Below are positions 22,539 through 23,088 of a DNA stretch of 23,088 bases, piece after piece. Position numbers and translations under genes: made by a program. Source of the stretch: a virus; IMG/VR virus record IMGVR_UViG_3300031565_000396, positions 1 to 23,088 of that record; one strand, given 5' to 3'. How positions within the stretch are numbered: position 1 is the first letter of the stretch; every line of letters begins with the position of its first letter. Below the pieces are notes generated by a model. That model saw only the letters and a list, made by a program, of their open reading frames with translations. It did not search any database and was not told the origin of the DNA.

Positions 22539-22922
22539 CTACCATATTAAAATCCTTAAAGTACTAGTTTTTCCTGTTGCACATTTGTAAGCTAATTTAA
22601 ATACAACCCCATCCAATATAATTCTATCTGTTATACCACTATTGTTTTCATCCAAAAGTACATTATACGTATCATTATCAGCTATATCTATTAATGCTGC
22701 GTCAGTATCAAATGCTATATATACTTGTTCACTACCTGTATTTACAAGTAAACAATGTTCAGCATATCTTTTATCAGCCTCAAAGTACAAAGCATTTATA
22801 TCTATCTGACCTCCTATAGCACTGACCGCTACTGAAGGATAAGTCTTCATATACTTTAAACGACCTCCTGTGTCTGAAGTATAGAAAGCTGTATTCAAAT
22901 TACTACTGTCTTCTGCACTCAC
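22539..22922 (-). CDS. Small virion-type beta protein
   Basis: A 127-residue protein starting with GTG at 22922, with AAGGA about eight bases upstream and an overlap with the stop of the preceding gene (GTGA). Its middle, YAEHCLLVNTGSEQVYIAFDTDAA, resembles the small beta proteins of unknown function found in phage structural regions that often accompany fibres, and it ends TSTLRILIW. It precedes the fibre-like gene by four bases, so it may be the adaptor to which that fibre attaches; this is inference. Confidence 0.6.
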   Translation of the reverse strand: MSAEDSSNLNTAFYTSDTGGRLKYMKTYPSVAVSAIGGQIDINALYFEADKRYAEHCLLVNTGSEQVYIAFDTDAALIDIADNDTYNVLLDENNSGITDRIILDGVVFKLAYKCATGKTSTLRILIW

Positions 22923-23088
22923 TTATTTTTCCTTTTTATTTTATTTTTTACTTCTTCTTTAAAGTTAAATTGAACCACTGGTGCTTTATTCTCATTTAGT
23001 TTCATTTGATCAGGTACTTTACCTACAGTTCTTTGCAGTATAAACTCCAACTTGTTTTCCGCTCCCTGGAGTACACCAGTTCTAATTA
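22919..23088 (-). CDS. C-terminal end of a gene cut by the window, possible small terminase subunit
   Basis: The frame enters at the right edge and runs to a TGA at 22919-22921, giving 55 visible residues from IRTGVLQGAENKLEFILQRT to a very basic end (EEVKNKIKRKNK). LEFILQRTVGKVPDQ recalls the C-terminal region of phage small terminase subunits, which bear a similar RTxGKP-type segment before a polar tail. That reading is tentative, since the DNA-binding N-terminus lies outside the window. The stop overlaps the GTG of the next gene. Confidence 0.55.
   Translation of the reverse strand, partial: IRTGVLQGAENKLEFILQRTVGKVPDQMKLNENKAPVVQFNFKEEVKNKIKRKNK

Noticed and set aside
1-23088. tRNA genes, CRISPR arrays, integrase, transposase, tail sheath
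   Set aside because: Nothing was found that supports any of these. Absence in this window says nothing about the rest of the genome.

Overview
This is a segment of a tailed double-stranded DNA bacteriophage or prophage. The DNA is A+T-rich (about one third G+C by eye) and every supportable gene reads leftward, on the minus strand. Almost every gene has a clear Shine-Dalgarno (GGAG or AGGAG type) a few bases before its start. Neighbouring genes are packed tightly, often with ATGA or TAATG overlaps. The promoters at the left end match the sigma-70 consensus, and TGA, TAA and TAG all serve as stops. The host is therefore an A+T-rich bacterium that uses the standard code and Shine-Dalgarno initiation; nothing here identifies it more closely.

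Read in the direction of transcription (right to left), the window opens with the C-terminal end of a cut gene that may be the small terminase subunit (22919-23088). A structural-looking protein, a fibre-like protein and three small unknown proteins follow. Next is the large terminase (19512-20729), then a head module whose parts belong to phage Mu families: a portal of the Mu gp29/DUF935 family fused to a Mu gpF-like domain, a ClpP-type protease fused to a Mu gpI-like protease and scaffold, a decoration-like protein, a Mu gpT-like major capsid protein, and connectors of the Mu gp36/DUF1320 and gpG families.

The tail module (about 12130 down to 2145) has a putative tail completion protein, a putative tube protein, a G/GT-like chaperone pair joined by a probable -1 ribosomal frameshift, a 918-residue tape measure, a distal-tail-like protein, a large hub or receptor-binding protein with two carbohydrate-binding-like domains, and two further tail-tip proteins, one extremely glycine-rich. 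No sheath or Mu-type baseplate gene is seen, so the virion is probably a siphovirus with a Mu-type head. The lysis genes follow: a holin-like protein, a coiled-coil protein with one C-terminal membrane segment, and an M15 peptidase endolysin. A strong intrinsic terminator (806-846) closes the late operon.

Beyond the terminator is a 479-base non-coding region (409-887). It holds a long inverted repeat with C/G-rich arms (686-813) and two identical 41-bp copies of a TTGACA-17-GATAAT promoter. These promoters point left into a second transcription unit, a small coiled-coil protein and a gene cut by the window edge, which share a leader motif. No integrase, transposase, tRNA, CRISPR array or insertion sequence is seen in the window.
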